NCBI GenBank assembly: GCA_002422085.1
Contig: DISZ01000005.1
Location: forward strand, 62,001 to 126,000
DNA: 64,000 nucleotides
Reading direction: 5' to 3'
Origin: Rhodobacteraceae bacterium UBA6197
GTDB taxonomy: Bacteria; Pseudomonadota; Alphaproteobacteria; Rhodobacterales; Rhodobacteraceae
Shown: positions 8,203 to 16,750 of the stretch, piece by piece
How the letters are laid out: every line of letters starts with the position of its first letter
How positions within the stretch are numbered: position 1 is the stretch's first letter
Translations under genes and position numbers: made by a program
The notes under the pieces: generated by a model
The model's database searches: none
What the model saw: the letters and a program-made list of their open reading frames with translations, nothing else
What the model was told of the DNA's origin: nothing

Positions 8203-9276
8203 TCAGGCTTTGGTCAGGATCCGGTTGACGTGGCCCATCTTGCGGCCGGGTTTGGCCTCGGACTTGCCGTAAAGATGGATCGAGGTATTGGGGGCGCGCG
8301 CAAGGCTGGGGATCTGGTCGATGTCATCGCCGATCAGGTTGAGCATCTCGACATCGGCATAGCGGCTGCCATCGCCCAAGGGCCAGCCCGCCACGGCACG
8401 GATGTGCTGCTCAAACTGGTCGATCGCGCAGCCCTGTTGCGTCCAATGCCCTGAATTGTGGACTCGAGGGGCGATTTCGTTGACCAGCAATCCCGCAGGC
8501 GTGACGAACAGCTCGACCCCCATGACGCCGACATGGTCAAGCGCGTTGAGAATGCGCGCGGCGATCAGCACAGCATCGGTGCGCTGGGCCGCGGTGATTT
8601 TCGCGGGCACCGTGGTGGTGTGCAAGATGCCCGCATGGTGGATGTTTTCGCCCGGATCATAGGCGGCGATTTCACCGGAAATTCCGCGGGCGGCGATGAC
8701 CGAGATTTCGTGACTGAACGCGATAAAGCCCTCCAGCACGGCGGGCGCGCCTGCCATTGCCTGAAGGGCGGCACTGGCATCGGCGGCAACGGACAGTCGC
8801 GCCTGGCCCTTGCCGTCATAGCCCAGACGTGTGGTTTTCAAGATCGCCGGGGTGCCGATACGGTCAAGGGCGCGTTCAAGGCTGGCGGCGTCGGTGACTT
8901 CGGCCCAAGGGGCGGTGGCAAGGCCGATCTCGGCCAGAAATGTCTTTTCTGCGATCCGGTCCTGACTGATGGCCAATGCGCGACGGCCCGGACGGATCGG
9001 GCGCAGGGTCTCAAGCAGGTCCAGCGCCTTGGTCGGGATATTTTCGAATTCGTAGGTGATGACATCGACCGAGGCGGCAAACTCGGCCAGCGCGTGGCTG
9101 TCAGTGTAGGGCGCGGTGGTCACGCGGTCGGCGACATGCCCTGCGGGAGGGGTCGCGCCGGGTTCGAAGATATGGGTCTTGAGGCCAAGCCGCGCGGCGG
9201 CGACCGAGAGCATCCGGCCAAGTTGGCCGCCGCCCAGAATGCCGATGGTGGCGCCGGGGGCAAGGGTCTCAGTCAT
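8203..9276 (-). CDS. purK: N5-carboxyaminoimidazole ribonucleotide synthase
   Basis: ATP-grasp enzyme of de novo purine synthesis that makes N5-CAIR from AIR, bicarbonate and ATP. It has 357 residues, a normal length. It shows the N-terminal nucleotide-fold motif GILGGGQLGRML, the ATP-grasp segment ILKTTRLGYDGKGQ and the C-terminal EIAPRVHNSGHWT. The start at MTETLAPG overlaps the purE stop by 8 bp, a standard purE-purK coupling. An in-frame ATG four codons upstream is an alternative. Confidence 0.95.
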   Translation of the reverse strand: MTETLAPGATIGILGGGQLGRMLSVAAARLGLKTHIFEPGATPPAGHVADRVTTAPYTDSHALAEFAASVDVITYEFENIPTKALDLLETLRPIRPGRRALAISQDRIAEKTFLAEIGLATAPWAEVTDAASLERALDRIGTPAILKTTRLGYDGKGQARLSVAADASAALQAMAGAPAVLEGFIAFSHEISVIAARGISGEIAAYDPGENIHHAGILHTTTVPAKITAAQRTDAVLIAARILNALDHVGVMGVELFVTPAGLLVNEIAPRVHNSGHWTQQGCAIDQFEQHIRAVAGWPLGDGSRYADVEMLNLIGDDIDQIPSLARAPNTSIHLYGKSEAKPGRKMGHVNRILTKA

Positions 9277-9754
9277 CGCTGGGCTCATCCGGGATCGAGG
9301 CCGAAAGCGCCTCGCGCCAGGCGTCAAGGCGCTGCGCAAGGGCGGGGTCTTGCAGCGCAAGGATGCCCGCCGCCATCAGGCCCGCGTTGGCCGCACCGGC
9401 GGCGCCGATGGCCATGGTCGCGACCGGGTAGCCCTTGGGCATCTGCACGATCGAATAAAGGCTGTCGACGCCGGAAAGCGCCTTGGTCTGCACCGGGACG
9501 CCGACGACGGGAATTCGGGTCTTTGAGGCCATCATGCCGGGTAGGTGGGCGGCACCGCCGGCGCCTGCGATGATGACCTGAAGGCCGCGCCCGGCGGCGG
9601 CCTTGCCATAGGCCCAAAGCCGGTCCGGGGTGCGGTGTGCCGAGACGATCTTGGCCTCATAGGCGACGCCAAGCTCGTCGAGCACCGATGCGGCCTCGCG
9701 CATGGTGGGCCAGTCCGACTGGCTGCCCATGATGATTCCAACCTTCACGACCAT
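9269..9754 (-). CDS. purE: N5-carboxyaminoimidazole ribonucleotide mutase
   Basis: Converts N5-CAIR to CAIR in purine synthesis; 161 residues. Signature segments are GIIMGSQSDWPTM at the N-terminus, SAHRTPDRLWAYG and IAGAGGAAHLPGM. The ATG start has AGGGGGTGA just upstream. It is the first gene of a purE-purK(-Nudix) minus-strand unit. It belongs to the class I PurE type that works with PurK, consistent with the neighbour. Confidence 0.96.
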   Translation of the reverse strand: MVVKVGIIMGSQSDWPTMREAASVLDELGVAYEAKIVSAHRTPDRLWAYGKAAAGRGLQVIIAGAGGAAHLPGMMASKTRIPVVGVPVQTKALSGVDSLYSIVQMPKGYPVATMAIGAAGAANAGLMAAGILALQDPALAQRLDAWREALSASIPDEPSDD

Positions 9755-9855
9755 CTGTCACCCCCTGCCGATCTGGCGCGCACTATAGCCACGCGGGGGC
9801 GTCATGCAATGACAAGGCGGGTAAAAGCCCGGCCAAAAGGGGCGGCGGAACTGGG

Positions 9856-10074
9856 TCAGGCGATGATGTCGGGGGTCAGCAGATCATCCAGTCGGGTGAT
9901 CTGATCTTTCAGCGCCAGCTTTTGCTTTTTCAGCCGTTGCAGCGTCAAGGGATCTGCCCGGCCAGAATGCGCGAGCGCGGCAATTGCCTCGTCCAGATCG
10001 CGGTGTTCGCGGCGCAGTACTTCGAGTTTGACGCGAAGCACCTCTTCAGGGTCCATCTCGAGATGCGCGTTCAT
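9856..10074 (-). CDS. DUF465 (YdcH family) small coiled-coil protein
   Basis: A 72-residue protein with the DUF465/YdcH pattern: a short helical hairpin rich in charged residues, with LRREHRDLDEAIA in the first helix and LQRLKKQKLALKDQITRL in the second. The start MNAHLEMDPEEV matches family length. It is predicted cytoplasmic and its function is unknown. It is divergent from the Hsp20 gene, with 232 bp between the starts. Confidence 0.8.
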   Translation of the reverse strand: MNAHLEMDPEEVLRVKLEVLRREHRDLDEAIAALAHSGRADPLTLQRLKKQKLALKDQITRLDDLLTPDIIA

Positions 10075-10209
10075 GTCAGCTATCTGGCCAATTCCGGTTG
10101 GAGGTTGCGGGCGAAATGCCCCTGAGTCGCAAGATAGGGACGGGTTAATATAGCAATTTCCGTGCATTGCGGGGCAAAAAACGTCGCGGTGGGTTAAGTG
10201 GCGTAAACC

Positions 10210-10240
10210 CTTGCAGCGGGTGGCGTCGCTGCCCATATTC
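10210..10240 (+). promoter_or_regulatory. Candidate sigma-32 (RpoH) promoter for the Hsp20 gene
   Basis: CTTGCA is followed after 16 bp by CCCATATTC, close to the alphaproteobacterial heat-shock pattern of a CTTG-type -35 and a CCCATAT-type -10. It lies about 65 bp before the Hsp20 start codon. An rpoH gene is present in this window. The match is by eye and no start site is known. Confidence 0.5.
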
Positions 10241-10306
10241 AAGGGGCGGGTCGCCGTTCCAAGGGGCCCGCACGGGAGCAACGTCGCTTGATGAAGGACT
10301 TGCAGA

Positions 10307-10720
10307 ATGACGAAACTGAGCTTTGGATCACATCCGTATCTTTTGGGATTCGACCAGTTGGAACGACTGGTGGAACGAACCGCAAAGACCGGATCTGATA
10401 GCTATCCTCCTTATAACATTGAACAATCCGCGCCGGACGTGTTTCGCATCACGCTGGCGGTGGCCGGTTTTGCCGATGCGGATCTGGCGATCAGCATGGA
10501 AGACCGGGCGCTGGTGATCCGGGGGCGGCAAGAGGACGAGGGCGAGGGTCGGGTTTTCTTGCATCGCGGCATTGCGGCGCGCGCGTTTCAACGCAGCTTC
10601 GTGCTGGCCGAAGGGGTCGAAGTGGCGGGGGCGGCGTTGGAAAACGGGCTTTTGCATATCGAACTGAAACGGGCGCAGCCCGAACCGGTGGTGCGATCAA
10701 TCCCGATCCGGCGGGAATGA
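10307..10720 (+). CDS. Hsp20 family small heat-shock protein
   Basis: ATP-independent holdase chaperone of the IbpA type, 137 residues. The alpha-crystallin domain spans about residues 35-125, with PPYNIEQSAPDVFRITLAVAGF at its start, a VIRGRQ strand, and AALENGLLHIELKR corresponding to the conserved GXLXIXL-like element. The ATG start is clear. A DUF1150 gene follows after 10 bp, a common alphaproteobacterial pair. A plausible sigma-32 promoter lies upstream. Confidence 0.9.
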   Translation: MTKLSFGSHPYLLGFDQLERLVERTAKTGSDSYPPYNIEQSAPDVFRITLAVAGFADADLAISMEDRALVIRGRQEDEGEGRVFLHRGIAARAFQRSFVLAEGVEVAGAALENGLLHIELKRAQPEPVVRSIPIRRE

Positions 10721-10730
10721 GGAGGCGACA

Positions 10731-10958
10731 ATGGATACGAAATTCGATTTTGGCGATCAGGCCGGCGAGCGGATCGTCTATGTGCGCCCGGTTGCGGTCA
10801 GCGAATTGCCGCACGAGGTGCAGATTCAGGCCGAGGGGTTGCGCACGCTTTACGCGCTACACGATGAAAGCGGCGAACGTCTGGCGTTGGTCAAGGACCG
10901 CAGCCTTGCCTTTGCGCTGGCACGGCAACATGACCGGCGACCGGTGAACGTGCATTGA
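10731..10958 (+). CDS. DUF1150 family protein
   Basis: A 75-residue protein matching the DUF1150 pattern: YVRPVAVSELPHEVQ, then LYALHDESGERLALVKDRSLAFALARQH. Function is unknown, but the family is commonly found directly after small heat-shock genes in Rhodobacterales, as here. The ATG lies 7 bases after a GAGGAGG-like stretch at the end of the Hsp20 gene, so co-expression is likely. Confidence 0.82.
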   Translation: MDTKFDFGDQAGERIVYVRPVAVSELPHEVQIQAEGLRTLYALHDESGERLALVKDRSLAFALARQHDRRPVNVH

Positions 10959-11034
10959 GGTGAACCTGTCCTGAACGGCGTTTTCGGCTTTTGCGATCCC
11001 AAGCCAAGGGGTTGGTCGGGGTCCATCGGGCGTA

Positions 11035-12057
11035 TCAGGCGGCCAACATCGCGCGTGTTTCCCAGCGGCGGGCGCACATCCGCGCTGTCGGGCCATAGCC
11101 CGCCAGATCGGCGCTCAGTTCGGGAAACAGGGCCAGGACCTCGTTGCGGGTCGCGTCGTCAAGTGTGCTGGTGCCGTAGAACGAAGGGTGGAAACTTTCG
11201 CTAAGCAGCCCCTCGGAGCCGATGATCTCATGGCGATCGAACAGCACATGCACATAGGTCACGCGGTCAACGGGTGCACGCACAATGCTCGCGTCATTGA
11301 CCAGATGCAGGGCGGGAACCAAAACCTCGGGTGCGCCGCAATAGAGTTCGGCGCGCCAGCCCGACAACAAGACCCGATGCTGCGGCGACAGGCGGATATC
11401 GGCAAGATTGTCCAGCGCCTCTGCCCGGATCAGCACCGGGGCCAGGATCCCGTGCCCCACAACGTCGCGCTTTCCGATCCAGCGGATCGGCTGCGGTCCG
11501 TTGTCGAGCGTGGGCACCCTTTCACCCACTGCCAGCGATTCAACCGGGCGGGGGCCGCCCATCGTGTCGATCAAGGTGCCGGCGGCAAAGCAGACGAACG
11601 GCTTTGTGTAGGTCTTGACATAGCTGCCGACATAGTCGGTGCCGTTCCAGGTGCCCAGGTTGATCTGGGTGACTTTGTGATGATGCAGATCGACCGGAAT
11701 GGCGCTATCGCTCATCCGCACGCCATAGGTGCCGTCATCGAACACCCAGACCCCCAGTTGCACCGTATAGGTCGTGCCGCCGACAACTATCGTTGAGTTG
11801 TCATAAGCCCCGATTTCATGAACCTGTTTGTTGACACCATCCACGGTGATCGTGTCGCCCTTGGCATTCAGGCCGTCATCACAGTCCGAATCGAATATTT
11901 TTCCGTCACCCGTCGAGTCGTTCAAGGTAATGTCGCGGTATTGGTCCACCCGCACCGAAAGCCCGTTCTTGGTGCCATTCACATTCGAGTCGCTGCCCGC
12001 GCTATAGCCCGGCCAAAGCGTGGTCGAGTAGAAGAACCAACTGGCAGTGCTGATCAT
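11035..12057 (-). CDS. Hint-domain protein, intact tandem copy
   Basis: A 340-residue protein. The N-terminal part (about 1-145) is a repeat-like beta-rich domain with a Ca-binding-like loop DSTGDGKIFDSD. The C-terminal part (about 155-310) is a Hedgehog/intein (Hint) domain starting at CFAAGTLIDT, with the nucleophile-type Cys, then VESLAVGERV, LDNGPQPIRWIG and LSPQHRVLLSGW. No signal peptide is seen; related proteins may leave the cell without one, which is inference. It is a close paralogue of the neighbouring minus-strand gene. The function of these Rhodobacterales Hint proteins is not established. Confidence 0.82.
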   Translation of the reverse strand: MISTASWFFYSTTLWPGYSAGSDSNVNGTKNGLSVRVDQYRDITLNDSTGDGKIFDSDCDDGLNAKGDTITVDGVNKQVHEIGAYDNSTIVVGGTTYTVQLGVWVFDDGTYGVRMSDSAIPVDLHHHKVTQINLGTWNGTDYVGSYVKTYTKPFVCFAAGTLIDTMGGPRPVESLAVGERVPTLDNGPQPIRWIGKRDVVGHGILAPVLIRAEALDNLADIRLSPQHRVLLSGWRAELYCGAPEVLVPALHLVNDASIVRAPVDRVTYVHVLFDRHEIIGSEGLLSESFHPSFYGTSTLDDATRNEVLALFPELSADLAGYGPTARMCARRWETRAMLAA

Positions 12058-12146
12058 TTCACATCCTTCGAAGAACCCCGATGAGGTCTGAAGGATTACG
12101 GTAAACTGGTGAACAAAACGGAAACGAACGACAGAAATTCCTGGCC

Positions 12147-13172
12147 TCAGGCGGCGACGAGTACTGCGACTTCCCAGCGACGCAGGCAGGGGCGGGCGGT
12201 CGGGCCATAGCCGTTCCAGTCACTGTCAAGTTCGGGGAACAGGGCCAGCACCTCGGCACGGGTTTCGTCTTGCAAGACGCCAAGGCCATAGGCCGAGGGG
12301 TGGAAGCTTTCCGTGGCGATACCTTCGGCAAAGATGATCTGATGGGTGTCGAACAGCAGGTGCACATAGCGCACATGGTCACAGGGCGCGCGCAAGATCG
12401 TCTTGCCATTGGTCAGGTGCCGGGCGGTGACCAGAACTTCGCTGGAGCCGGCAAGCATCTCGGCGCGCCAATCCGAGATCATCAGCCGATGATGCGGCGA
12501 CAGGCGCAGATCGCGGTCATTGCCGAGGGCACCCTGGCGGATCAGCACCGGCGCAAAATTCGCATGACCCGAGATCAGTTGCGCGCCGATCCAGCGCAGC
12601 GGCTGGACGCCATTGTCAAGCGTCAGCACCAGATCGCCCGGTTTCAGGCTTTCGACCGGGCGCGGGCCTGTGGCGGTTTCAATCAGCGTTCCGGCGACGA
12701 AACAGATGAACGGGTCGTCGCGGGTCGCAACATAGGTGCCGCTATAATCGGTGCCGTTTCATGTGCCCAGTTGCAAAGCCGTGACCTTGTGGTGGTGCAT
12801 ATCGGGCGGAATATCGGCATCGCTTATGCGCACGCCATAGGTGCCATCGGTAAAAACCCAGGCGATCAGGCTGACCGTATAGGTCGTGCCGTCCACCACC
12901 ATGGTGGAATTGGTGTAGATCCCGATTTCCTTGACCGTCTTGGCCGTGCCGCCAATGGTCACGCTATCGCCATTGGCACCGCCACCGTCGTCGGTGTCAG
13001 AGTCCGAGATCACCCCGTCATTGTTGGCGTCATTCCAGACAATGTCGGCATAGCCGGCCGGGTCAATCACCAGCCCGTTTTGTGCTGCATTGATGTTGGA
13101 ATTGCTGTTGCTGGAAAACCCGGGCCAGGTCGTGGCCGAATACCAAAACCAGCTTGCCGTATATGTCGCCAT
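12147..13172 (-). pseudogene. Tandem Hint-domain paralogue with one in-frame TGA
   Basis: Reading from ATG 13172 gives the same architecture as the intact copy: an N-terminal domain with an EF-hand-like loop DANNDGVISDSD, then a Hint domain beginning CFVAGTLIET. A single TGA at 12759-12761 interrupts it, exactly where the intact copy has TGG (Trp) in LGTWNGTDY. The frame before and after is unbroken, and the downstream 200 codons align with the paralogue throughout. The full frame would be 341 codons plus stop. This could be a recent nonsense mutation, a sequencing error or a read-through product. Without read-through only the first 137 residues, lacking the Hint domain, would be made. Confidence 0.75.
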
Positions 13173-13299
13173 GTCAGCCCCCAGGTCCACGATACGCGTT
13201 AAGATCGCGGTGGGCAGACACCGCGCACCTGCCCCCCTTAAGACAGGGAGGTGACCGCAAACGGATCAAAATACGGCATTTTCTTGTCAGTGTTTTCAA

Positions 13300-13337
13300 A
13301 ATGAGAAAAGCGCCGCTCCGGAGGGCCGGGCGGCGCT
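13300..13337 (-). terminator. Intrinsic terminator of sat-cysC
   Basis: Read on the minus strand, the arms AGCGCCGCCCGG and a partly complementary GGAGCGGCGCT form a GC-rich stem followed by TTTCTCATTTT. It lies about 45 bp beyond the sat-cysC stop and also separates it from the Hint pseudogene. Confidence 0.75.
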
Positions 13338-13382
13338 GATTGTTTCTTGATTGATCTGGTCCTGGGCGTCCCGCGGCGGCCG

Positions 13383-15092
13383 TCAGCCGCGAATCAGGCC
13401 AAGTGATTCCAGTTGCAAAATCACCTGATGGGCGCAGTGGTCAACGCTGACATTCTCCGTATCCACAACCAGCTCGGCATGGGTCGGGGCTTCGTAAGGG
13501 TCTGAAATGCCGGTGAATTCCTTGATCTTTCCTTCGCGCGCCAGCTTGTAAAGCCCTTTGCGGTCGCGGCGTTCACATTCCTCGACCGAGGTCGCGACAT
13601 GCACCTCGATGAAGGCGCCAAAGGCTTCGATCATCTCGCGCACGGCGCGGCGGGTGGCGGTGTAGGGCGCGATCGGGGCACACAGCGCGATGCCGCCATT
13701 CTTGGTGATTTCCGAGGCAACGTAGCCGATGCGACGAATGTTGATATCGCGGTGTTCCTTGCTGAAACCAAGTTCCGACGACAGGTGTTTACGCACCACA
13801 TCGCCATCAAGCAGCGTCACCGGACGGCCCCCCATTTCCATCAGTTTGACCATCAGCGCGTTGGCGATCGTTGATTTGCCAGACCCGGACAGGCCGGTAA
13901 AGAACACCGTGAAGCCCTGCTTGTCGCGGGCGGGCGAGGTGCGGCGCAGTTGTGCCACCACTTCGGGGAAGGAAAACCAGTCGGGAATCTCTAGCCCTTC
14001 GCGCAGACGGCGGCGCAATTCGGTGCCCGAGATATCCAGAACGGTGGAACCTTCCGGCACTTCGTCAACGGGGAAATACTGAGCCTTTTCCTGAACATAG
14101 ACCATCTGCTTGAAATCGACCATCTCGATGCCGATTTCCTTCTGGTGCTGGCCTACGAGCGCTTGCGCGTCATAGGGGCCATAGAAATTCTCGCCCTTGC
14201 TGTTCTTGCCGGGGCCGGCATGATCGCGCCCGACGATAAAATGCGTGATGCCGTGGTTCTTGCGGATGATCGCGTGCCAGACCGCTTCGCGCGGGCCCCC
14301 CATGCGCATGGCCAGCGGCAACAGGCTCAGATGGGTCGTCGCGGCCGGGTATTTGTCGAGCACCGCCTCGTAGCAGCGTACGCGGGTGAAGTGATCGACA
14401 TCGCCCGGTTTCGTCATGCCGACCGTGGGGTTGATCAACAGGTTGGCCTGGGCTTCGCGGGCGGCGCGGAAGGTCAGTTCCTGATGCGCGCGGTGCAGCG
14501 GGTTGCGGGTCTGAAACGCCACGACCTTGCGCCAGCCGAGTTTGCGGAAATAGGCGCGCAATTCGTTCGGCGTGTCGCGCCGCGCCTTGAAATCATAGTG
14601 AACCGGTTGCTGGATGCCGATCACCGGCCCGCCAAGATAGACGTTGCCCGCCGTGTGATGCAGATAGTTCACTGCGGGGTGCGCCACGTCGTCGGCGCCA
14701 AAGACCCCCTTGGCCTCGTCTGACTTGTTGGGCACCCATTTGTCGCTGATCGACAATATCGCGAGGATCACCCCCTCTTGGTCGCGCAGCGCAATGTCTT
14801 GCCCGACCTCGATCTTGGCGGCAAATTCCTCCGAGACATCAAGGTTGATCGGCATCGGCCAAAGCGTGCCATCGGCCAGACGCATGTCCTTGACGACGCC
14901 GTTGTAGTCGGCCTCGGAAAGGAAACCCTTGAGCGGGTAGAAGCCGCCATTCATCAACAGCTCGAGGTCGCAAATCTGGCGCTGGGTCAGATCCCAGGAG
15001 GGCAGGTTGCCCGCCTCAACCTTGAGCTTTTGCGCGGATTCAAAGGAAACGTAAAGCTCCGGCACCGGAGCGAGATTGGCAAGCGATATCAT
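13383..15092 (-). CDS. Bifunctional sulfate adenylyltransferase / adenylylsulfate kinase
   Basis: A fused sulfate-activation enzyme of 569 residues. The N-terminal ATP sulfurylase (about 1-385) shows QTRNPLHRAHQEL near 197 and GRDHAGPG near 290. The C-terminal APS kinase (about 393-569) has a P-loop in FTGLSGSGKSTIANAL near 400 and DGDVVRKHL. Together they make APS and then PAPS. The start at MISLANLAP is preferred over an in-frame upstream extension with unusual composition. No cysH, cysI or cysDN gene is adjacent. A terminator follows. Confidence 0.94.
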   Translation of the reverse strand: MISLANLAPVPELYVSFESAQKLKVEAGNLPSWDLTQRQICDLELLMNGGFYPLKGFLSEADYNGVVKDMRLADGTLWPMPINLDVSEEFAAKIEVGQDIALRDQEGVILAILSISDKWVPNKSDEAKGVFGADDVAHPAVNYLHHTAGNVYLGGPVIGIQQPVHYDFKARRDTPNELRAYFRKLGWRKVVAFQTRNPLHRAHQELTFRAAREAQANLLINPTVGMTKPGDVDHFTRVRCYEAVLDKYPAATTHLSLLPLAMRMGGPREAVWHAIIRKNHGITHFIVGRDHAGPGKNSKGENFYGPYDAQALVGQHQKEIGIEMVDFKQMVYVQEKAQYFPVDEVPEGSTVLDISGTELRRRLREGLEIPDWFSFPEVVAQLRRTSPARDKQGFTVFFTGLSGSGKSTIANALMVKLMEMGGRPVTLLDGDVVRKHLSSELGFSKEHRDINIRRIGYVASEITKNGGIALCAPIAPYTATRRAVREMIEAFGAFIEVHVATSVEECERRDRKGLYKLAREGKIKEFTGISDPYEAPTHAELVVDTENVSVDHCAHQVILQLESLGLIRG

Positions 15093-15420
15093 GACTGTGA
15101 CCTTTTTGGCAGGGCTGCTCATCGGGGGCGGAGCCCTCGTCTTGGGCGCGCCAATAGCCCCCAAAGAGAGCACATTTCAAGTGAAAGACGGGATTATTTC
15201 GCAATTGAGGCGGTTTTGCTGCACTCTGCGCGCAGGGGGGAACAGTTTTCCATATGGGCGCAAAGATCCGGGTTGCGGTTCTGACCCCGGTCAGGAAATC
15301 GCTGTGGCGAACAGCGGAGGGCGCCCGCCGCGCCCCAGATGGCTGCGCATCGGGGCGCGGGGAGGTCACGCCATTCTGGGCGGCAGGCACGGAGGGTGCA
15401 ACGACAAGTTGGGTTGAATT

Positions 15421-15434
15421 GTAACCATCGTTAC
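15421..15434. promoter_or_regulatory. Short inverted repeat before the ChrB-like gene
   Basis: GTAAC-CATC-GTTAC is a perfect 5-bp dyad ending 14 bp before the ATG. It could be an operator for autoregulation, but the match is short and may be chance. The remaining 320 bp back to sat-cysC hold no gene I can support. Confidence 0.3.
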
Positions 15435-15448
15435 GGTATCATGTGACC

Positions 15449-15991
15449 ATGAAAAACATTTCATGGCTTCTTCTAACCTACAAGGTTCCGCCGGAACCGG
15501 CTGCCAAGCGCGTGGCGCTTTGGCGCAAGCTCAAGGGAATGGGCGCGGTCTACCTGCAAAACGGTGTCTGTCTGCTGCCTAGGACCGACGATCACAGCCG
15601 CCGTCTCAAGATGCTGGAAAACGATATCGCGCAGGCCAAGGGCGAGTCGGTGATCCTTGAGACACTCGCGCTCGACCCCGGTCAAGAGGCCAAGGTTCTG
15701 GCCCGGTTCAAATCCGAGCGCGACGACGCCTATGAGGAATTCATCGACAAATGCGATGACTTCGAACGTGACGTGGCCAAGGAGGTCGCGGCCAGCCACT
15801 ACACCTACGCCGAGTTGGAGGAAAACGACGTCGATCTGAAAAAGCTTCAGGGTTGGCTTTTGAAGATCCAGAAGCTCGACTTTTACGGCGCCGGGCGGGC
15901 GGCAGAGGCGCAGGCGCGGCTTGCGCGGTGCCAGGTCGTGCTGGATGCCTATGCGCGGCGGGTCTTTGACGCACATGATGAAAACAGGTGA
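15449..15991 (+). CDS. ChrB N-terminal-domain-like protein
   Basis: A 180-residue protein resembling the N-terminal domain of the chromate-resistance regulator ChrB: WLLLTYKVPPEPAAKRVALW, then LKGMGAVYLQNGVCLLP. The C-terminal half is highly charged and helical (EEFIDKCDDFERDVAKEV, then DVDLKKLQGWLLKIQKLDF). ATG 15449 is used; a GTG two codons upstream is in frame, and neither has a clear ribosome-binding site. Ten bp downstream is a multi-spanning membrane protein, not the expected chromate transporter ChrA, so a chromate role is uncertain. Confidence 0.72.
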   Translation: MKNISWLLLTYKVPPEPAAKRVALWRKLKGMGAVYLQNGVCLLPRTDDHSRRLKMLENDIAQAKGESVILETLALDPGQEAKVLARFKSERDDAYEEFIDKCDDFERDVAKEVAASHYTYAELEENDVDLKKLQGWLLKIQKLDFYGAGRAAEAQARLARCQVVLDAYARRVFDAHDENR

Positions 15992-16000
15992 GACGCGCAG

Positions 16001-16750
16001 ATGATTGACTGGCCCACCACAGCCCCCGCGATCGGCGCAGCCTTTCTGGCGTCGCTGGTCGAAGTCGTGGAGGCGTTTACCATCGTGTTGGTCGTGGCCA
16101 CCTTGCGCGGCTGGCGGCCGGCGGTGCTGGGAACGGGGGCCGCACTGGCCACGCTGGGCGCGATTGTCGTGGTGCTGGGGCCGGTGCTGAACCGGGTGCC
16201 GCTGAACCTCTTGCAGCTGGTGATCGGGGTGCTGCTGTTGCTGTTCGGGATCGGCAGGTTGCGCAAGGCGGCGCTGCGGGCGGCCGGGGTGATCGCGCTG
16301 CACGACGAAGACGCCATCTTTGCCGAAGAAACGGCCGAGCTGCGCGCCGCCGTCAAACGCCAGAAATCGTCGCAAGACTGGATCGCGGGGATCGCCGCGT
16401 TCAAGGCGGTGCTGCTGGAGGGGCTCGAGGTCATCTTCGTCGTGATCGCCGTGGGGGCCGGGCGCGGGCTTTTGTGGCCGGCGAGCCTTGGCGCGGTGGC
16501 GGCCTGTGTGCTTGTGTTGGCCCTTGGCGCCATTGCGCGCCACCCGCTGGCGAGGGTGCCCGAGAACACGCTCAAGTTCGGGGTCGGCGTGATGCTGTCG
16601 GCTTTTGGCGTGTTCTGGACCGGCGAGGGGCTGGGGGTCGACTGGCCGGGGCATGATCTGGCGCTGTTTGTCTTTGCCGCGGTGTTTCTTGCTGCGGGCC
16701 TCGTCTCGGCCCGGCTGGTGCGACGACCGGCGCGCGAGGCGGCGCAATGA
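16001..16750 (+). CDS. COG4280-like integral membrane protein
   Basis: A 249-residue inner-membrane protein with about six or seven hydrophobic segments. Two related acidic motifs, SLVEVVEAFTIVLVVATL near residue 20 and KAVLLEGLEVIFVVIAVG near 135, begin transmembrane helices in the two halves. This resembles repeat-type ion transporters (Gdt1/TMEM165- or FTR1-like), so a cation transport role is possible but unproven. A hydrophilic loop (about 90-125) separates the halves. It is probably co-transcribed with the ChrB-like gene and overlaps the next gene by 4 bp. Confidence 0.7.
   Translation: MIDWPTTAPAIGAAFLASLVEVVEAFTIVLVVATLRGWRPAVLGTGAALATLGAIVVVLGPVLNRVPLNLLQLVIGVLLLLFGIGRLRKAALRAAGVIALHDEDAIFAEETAELRAAVKRQKSSQDWIAGIAAFKAVLLEGLEVIFVVIAVGAGRGLLWPASLGAVAACVLVLALGAIARHPLARVPENTLKFGVGVMLSAFGVFWTGEGLGVDWPGHDLALFVFAAVFLAAGLVSARLVRRPAREAAQ

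Noticed and set aside
12759..12761. Selenocysteine at the in-frame TGA of the Hint paralogue
   Set aside because: The paralogue has Trp at this site, not Cys. The window holds no sel genes, and no bacterial SECIS-like hairpin was evident directly downstream.
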